The notes under the pieces: generated by a model
The model's database searches: none
Told to the model about the DNA's origin: nothing
The model's input: the letters and a program-made list of their open reading frames with translations, nothing else
Position numbers and translations under genes: made by a program
Part shown: piece by piece, positions 6,126 through 8,955 of the stretch
How positions within the stretch are numbered: position 1 is the first letter of the stretch
How the letters are laid out: each line of letters opens with the position of its first letter
Assembly: GCA_013331225.1 (NCBI GenBank)
Contig: DUGV01000206.1
Coordinates: 1 to 8,955, forward strand
Source of the DNA: Methanolinea sp.
Lineage (GTDB): Archaea > Halobacteriota > Methanomicrobia > Methanomicrobiales > Methanospirillaceae
Direction of reading: 5' to 3'
DNA: 8,955 nt

Positions 6126-7063
6126 GTGAGCTCGTCGATCCGGTAGTCCGAGAACAGGCACTCGCCAAGAAGGATCGAAAATTCCTGGGGCGTGAGAACC
6201 GGTGCCGGGAACCTTACCTGGTCATCATAGGCGAGCCTCGGGCACGCGAAGTTCACGTAGGCGGGAAACCCGAGGTTGACGAGTTCTTCGGGAGAGATCT
6301 CCCGCATGAGAATGAGTATTGCCCTGCTGCACCGGGCAGCCATTCCGCGCGCCATTTCGTATCGTTCCTGGCCGGTCTTCGTGCTGACCAGGAGGCCGAA
6401 CTGATCCGCGGACCTGGCCTTCTCTATCAATGCATGCCGGCGGCGGAGGAACTTCTCTGCATTCACCTCCTGCACCTCGCCCGTGAAGGGGTCGAGTGCA
6501 ACCACCCGGAGGCCTGTTGCCAGCTGCACCCCCAGGGGGTGGAAGACACCGGTGCCGACATAAAGGATCTCTTCCGTGCCAATGACCCGGGCCGCCCCAA
6601 ATGAGCACCCGAGTACCTGGCCCTCCCCGCAGCCCCTTGTCCCCCTCGTGGTCACTGCCTCCACACCTATTGCCGCGAGCACCGTTTTCATTGCATCAAG
6701 GAGGTGGAGGTGCTGCGCGGTGGTGACGAGACCGACCCTTGTGGCTTTCAGGCATGGGATTGCATTTTTCAGGATTTCTGGGTCGAAATCTACCCTGTAA
6801 GGCTCAAAGATGACCCGCGGGTCAGGGTCTCCGAGGGGAGTATGCCCAAAATGTACCAGGACATCTGCATATCCCAGCGTCTCTCGGGCAAGGTCGCATG
6901 CCCCGTAGCAGGGGTCGCCGCTCACGATCACCTCAAAGCCCTGCTCCTTCAGGAACTGCGCGATGACGCCTGCTTTTCTCTTCAACCCGGCAGGGAACTG
7001 GAGAGCGACAGCCCTGGCCCCCCTGGCCCTGAGCCGTTCTGCGAGGTCAGAATAGCCTGTCAA
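6122..7063 (-). CDS. dph2: Diphthamide biosynthesis enzyme Dph2
   Basis: This is a 4Fe-4S radical-SAM-like enzyme, acting as a homodimer in archaea, that transfers the 3-amino-3-carboxypropyl group of SAM to a histidine of elongation factor 2, the first step of diphthamide synthesis. The 313 residues fit three repeated domains, each giving one cluster cysteine: Cys56 in YGACD, Cys153 in VLGCSFG and Cys274 in NFACPRLA. These correspond to the three ligands known from the Pyrococcus enzyme, so the protein looks active. The start is TTG at 7063: an in-frame TGA lies immediately before it, and AGGGTG is 7 nt upstream. It overlaps the end of hpt by 17 nt and ends in an ATGA overlap with the METTL5-like gene. 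Extra cysteines (52, 145, 302) are not family ligands as far as I know. Confidence 0.93.
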   Translation of the reverse strand: MTGYSDLAERLRARGARAVALQFPAGLKRKAGVIAQFLKEQGFEVIVSGDPCYGACDLARETLGYADVLVHFGHTPLGDPDPRVIFEPYRVDFDPEILKNAIPCLKATRVGLVTTAQHLHLLDAMKTVLAAIGVEAVTTRGTRGCGEGQVLGCSFGAARVIGTEEILYVGTGVFHPLGVQLATGLRVVALDPFTGEVQEVNAEKFLRRRHALIEKARSADQFGLLVSTKTGQERYEMARGMAARCSRAILILMREISPEELVNLGFPAYVNFACPRLAYDDQVRFPAPVLTPQEFSILLGECLFSDYRIDELT

Positions 7064-7595
7064 TCACACGCACCCTGTCTGTCACCTCGACGCTCACCAG
7101 GGTCTTATAGGGCCTCCCGATGTCGGGCGACCCCCTGTTTATGACGAAGCAGATGTCCCTTACCTCGGCTCCCACCTGATCGAGGGCCCAGAGCAGCGCT
7201 CTCGTTGTTCCCCCTGTACTGATCACGTCGTCAACGATCACCACCCTGTCGCCACGTTTCACTCCGTTCAGGAAGAGCTGCCCCTTCGAATACCCTGTTG
7301 CCTGGTGGACGGCGACTTCGCCCGGGATCTGGTACTCCCTCTTGCGGACGATGTTCATCGGGAGATCAGTCGCGAGGGAGAGGACAGCTCCTATGGGAAT
7401 TCCCATTGCCTCGGCGGCAATAATCCGGTTTACCCCCTCAAGGTCAAGAGCCTTGATCATCGCCATGCAGACCTCGCGCAGGAGATGCGGGTCCACCTCC
7501 GGAACTCCGTCGGTGATGGGGTGGATGAAATAGTTATACTCCCCCCGCTTCACAAGGGGGCAGGTCTCGAGTGATGCAACAAGTCGTTCAAGCAT
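7047..7595 (-). CDS. hpt: Hypoxanthine/guanine phosphoribosyltransferase, archaeal type
   Basis: This cytoplasmic purine-salvage enzyme converts hypoxanthine or guanine plus PRPP to IMP or GMP. It is 182 residues of the archaeal HPRT subfamily, which is related in sequence to adenine phosphoribosyltransferases. GEYNYFIHPITDGVPE (18-33) is a subfamily landmark, EAMGIPIG (62-69) forms the pyrophosphate loop region, and VVIVDDVISTGGTT (118-131) is the PRPP-binding motif with its two aspartates. The start ATG at 7595 is preceded at 5 nt by GGTGA and gives the usual MLERL-type N-terminus. An in-frame TTG (7607) and GTG (7604) overlap that ribosome-binding site and are less likely. It overlaps mfnA by 8 nt and dph2 by 17 nt. 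Adenine specificity is an alternative, but the match is to archaeal HPRT. Confidence 0.92.
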   Translation of the reverse strand: MLERLVASLETCPLVKRGEYNYFIHPITDGVPEVDPHLLREVCMAMIKALDLEGVNRIIAAEAMGIPIGAVLSLATDLPMNIVRKREYQIPGEVAVHQATGYSKGQLFLNGVKRGDRVVIVDDVISTGGTTRALLWALDQVGAEVRDICFVINRGSPDIGRPYKTLVSVEVTDRVRVIDRLF

Positions 7596-8685
7596 TCTGT
7601 TCACCAATGTCCTTCAGAAACGATTCCACCGCCCCGGCATGCACATGCGGCATGCATACCAGGCGGAGATCCCCTCTCCGTGTCCAGGACACCTTCCAGG
7701 GGGGTGGGATGCGGGCAGGGGAGAAAGTGGCCACGTTCACATCGGGAGTCGCGGCCCGCATGATGCCGTAGGCCTCCATGCCGTCGATAAGCCTGCGTGT
7801 ATTCTTCATGCAGCCTGCCACAATATCGCGCAGCCCCTGAATCCCCAGGTATTCGAGGACTGCCAGCGCCCCTGCGACCGAGGCGCCGGGACGGGTCCCT
7901 GAAAGCGTGAACTCCTGTTTCACGGTAAGGTATGGGGTATCGACCGATAGCGAGCAGAGAGATTCAGAGTCCCGCACGAGGAGCACGCCAGCCGGGATGG
8001 TGCTCATCCCCATCTTGTGCGGGTCGACCGCGATGCTGCTGACACCGGGCAGGGAGAAGTCAAAAGCCGGCGCATCATCAAGGAAGGGGAGGACCAACCC
8101 TCCGAATGCCGCGTCGACGTGAAAGAAGACCCCGTGGTCTCCTGCAATCTTCGAGAGCTCGGCGATGGGGTCTACCATCCCATACTCTGTCGTGCCGGCG
8201 ATCCCCACTATGCCGCAGGTGTTACGGTCGATCATCTCTGCCGCAGCCACAGGGTCCATGCGATAATTTTCATCCAGGGGAACGGCCCTCATCTCCAGGC
8301 AGAGGATGTCACAGGCCTTTTTGAACGAGAAGTGGGCGGACTCGGGGATGATGACGTTCGGCTTCTCTTTCGGGCCGAGCTGCCTTGCCATCCGCAGGGC
8401 CTGGATGTTCGACTCGGTCCCCCCTGATGTGGCATACCCGCAGGCGCCGGACAACTGGAAAAGGGTCCCGAGCCGCTCGACAAGGAGGCGCTCGAGCGAT
8501 GCGGTTCCAGGGAAGAGCCCCGGGTCCCCGAGGTTCGTCTCCATGAACTGCACGTGTGCCCTGACCGCAACGGGGTGTGGGATAGTGCACATGGAACTCA
8601 GGATATGTGCATGGTCGACATCTTCCTCTCTCTTCGAGAGGAGGAATGAAAAGAGTGATTCCTCTGAGAGCCCAATCTCACGCAT
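7588..8685 (-). CDS. mfnA: L-tyrosine decarboxylase MfnA (possibly also L-aspartate decarboxylase)
   Basis: This PLP-dependent group II decarboxylase makes tyramine from tyrosine for methanofuran. Several archaeal homologues also decarboxylate aspartate to beta-alanine for coenzyme A. The 365 residues show GDPGLFPGT (53-61), ATSGGTESN (85-93, phosphate-binding), His118 in SAHFSF (stacks on PLP), HVDAAFGG (189-196) with Asp191 binding the pyridine nitrogen, and the Schiff-base lysine Lys224 in VDPHKMGMST. The ATG at 8685 is chosen because family proteins begin MREIGLSE. The frame is open 31 codons further upstream, but that is antisense-free overlap with the end of the PEP synthase gene and reads as low-complexity sequence. 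The start overlaps the upstream stop by 8 nt (ATGCGTGA). Its presence points strongly to a methanogen or relative that uses methanofuran. Confidence 0.94.
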   Translation of the reverse strand: MREIGLSEESLFSFLLSKREEDVDHAHILSSMCTIPHPVAVRAHVQFMETNLGDPGLFPGTASLERLLVERLGTLFQLSGACGYATSGGTESNIQALRMARQLGPKEKPNVIIPESAHFSFKKACDILCLEMRAVPLDENYRMDPVAAAEMIDRNTCGIVGIAGTTEYGMVDPIAELSKIAGDHGVFFHVDAAFGGLVLPFLDDAPAFDFSLPGVSSIAVDPHKMGMSTIPAGVLLVRDSESLCSLSVDTPYLTVKQEFTLSGTRPGASVAGALAVLEYLGIQGLRDIVAGCMKNTRRLIDGMEAYGIMRAATPDVNVATFSPARIPPPWKVSWTRRGDLRLVCMPHVHAGAVESFLKDIGEQNA

Positions 8686-8955
8686 TCCGGGATCTCGCGC
8701 TCTCCAGGAGTATCTGCTGCTCGGTCCTGGCAACGGTCTCGCGTATCTTCGCGATGGCGTCGATATTCGCAGAGACACTCGTGATCCCGTGCTCCACGAG
8801 CCATTTCACCATGGGCGGCTCCGAGCCCGCCTGGCCGCAGATGGATACTTCCACTCCATGCTCCCTGCAGCACCGGATGGCAGAATCGATCAGTGCAAGG
8901 ACCGCCGGGTGCTTCGGCTGGTACATCCCTGCGACGTGCTCGTTGTTCCGGTCGA
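8678..8955 (-). CDS. ppsA: Phosphoenolpyruvate synthase, C-terminal end only
   Basis: The visible 91 residues are the end of the PEP/pyruvate-binding TIM-barrel domain of pyruvate, water dikinase, which makes PEP from pyruvate and ATP in gluconeogenesis; in methanogens it feeds carbon fixed as acetyl-CoA and pyruvate into biosynthesis. The frame enters the right edge with DRNNEHVAG followed by MYQPKHPAVLALI. EVSICGQAGSEP carries the catalytic acid/base cysteine (codon 8837-8839), and HGITSVSANIDAIAKI matches the last barrel strand and helix. The first ATG in view (8926) is internal and is not the start. The gene ends in an 8-nt overlap with mfnA. Pyruvate, phosphate dikinase shares this domain and is the main alternative, but the pattern favours PpsA. 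The 5' part lies outside the window. Confidence 0.9.
   Translation of the reverse strand, partial: DRNNEHVAGMYQPKHPAVLALIDSAIRCCREHGVEVSICGQAGSEPPMVKWLVEHGITSVSANIDAIAKIRETVARTEQQILLESARSRNA

Noticed and set aside
5493..6129. Plus-strand frames of 197 and 207 residues opposite the METTL5-like gene
   Set aside because: They are antisense to a gene with clear motifs, have no recognisable family or ribosome-binding site, and long empty antisense frames are common in GC-rich DNA.
5503..6168. N-terminal extension of the MFS frame to a 610-residue protein starting at 6168
   Set aside because: The extra 220 residues are Arg/Pro/Ser/Gly-rich, match no transporter, and lie wholly over the METTL5-like gene in another frame. 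The MFS homology begins near 5502.
6083..6604. Plus-strand frame of 173 residues opposite dph2
   Set aside because: It is antisense to dph2, which carries all three cluster cysteines. The composition is that of a shadow frame.
7596..7607. Upstream TTG/GTG starts for hpt
   Set aside because: They lie within the GGTGA ribosome-binding site for ATG 7595, and the family N-terminus fits that ATG.
8686..8778. 31-residue N-terminal extension of MfnA
   Set aside because: It overlaps the PEP synthase C-terminus in another frame, and the family N-terminus MREIGLSE begins at 8685.

Overview
This window most likely comes from a methanogenic archaeon of moderately high GC, probably Methanomicrobiales (Methanoculleus-like). 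The lineage call is inference. It rests on an MfnA-type tyrosine decarboxylase (methanofuran pathway), an archaeal-type hypoxanthine/guanine phosphoribosyltransferase, an archaeal Dph2, an archaeal METTL5-like RNA methylase, and tightly packed genes with overlapping ends. No rRNA, tRNA, CRISPR array, insertion sequence or other mobile element was seen.

Layout. (1) Positions 1-2177, minus strand: two glycosyltransferases, a GT4 enzyme followed downstream by a GT2 enzyme that runs off the left edge. They look like part of a surface-glycan or glycoprotein-glycosylation locus, and the DNA is locally less GC-rich than the rest. (2) Positions 2178-2537: a 360-bp divergent intergenic region. It carries a perfect 12-bp inverted repeat just before corA, overlapping the likely promoter. 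(3) Positions 2538-4314, plus strand: a CorA divalent-cation channel very like the Thermotoga CorA type, followed 31 bp later by a PrsW-family membrane protease homologue. (4) Positions 4336-8955, minus strand: six genes with no gap between any two coding regions. In transcription order they are the 3' end of a phosphoenolpyruvate synthase gene, mfnA, hpt, dph2, a METTL5-like rRNA adenine methylase and a fosmidomycin-resistance-type MFS transporter. Overlaps are 8, 8, 17, 4 and 4 nt.

How the genes fit together. The minus-strand operon mixes central carbon metabolism (pyruvate to PEP), coenzyme biosynthesis (tyramine for methanofuran, possibly beta-alanine for CoA), purine salvage, and two translation-apparatus modifications (diphthamide on EF-2 and probable m6A on small-subunit rRNA). 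It ends in an efflux-type transporter of unknown substrate. Overlapping reading frames suggest translational coupling throughout. The transporter seems to start at a CTG codon in a CTGA overlap, behind a strong Shine-Dalgarno sequence.

I found no clear, wholly new multi-gene system. The best leads are the palindrome at the corA promoter, the apparent CTG start, the CorA/PrsW pairing, and the Dph2/METTL5 coupling.
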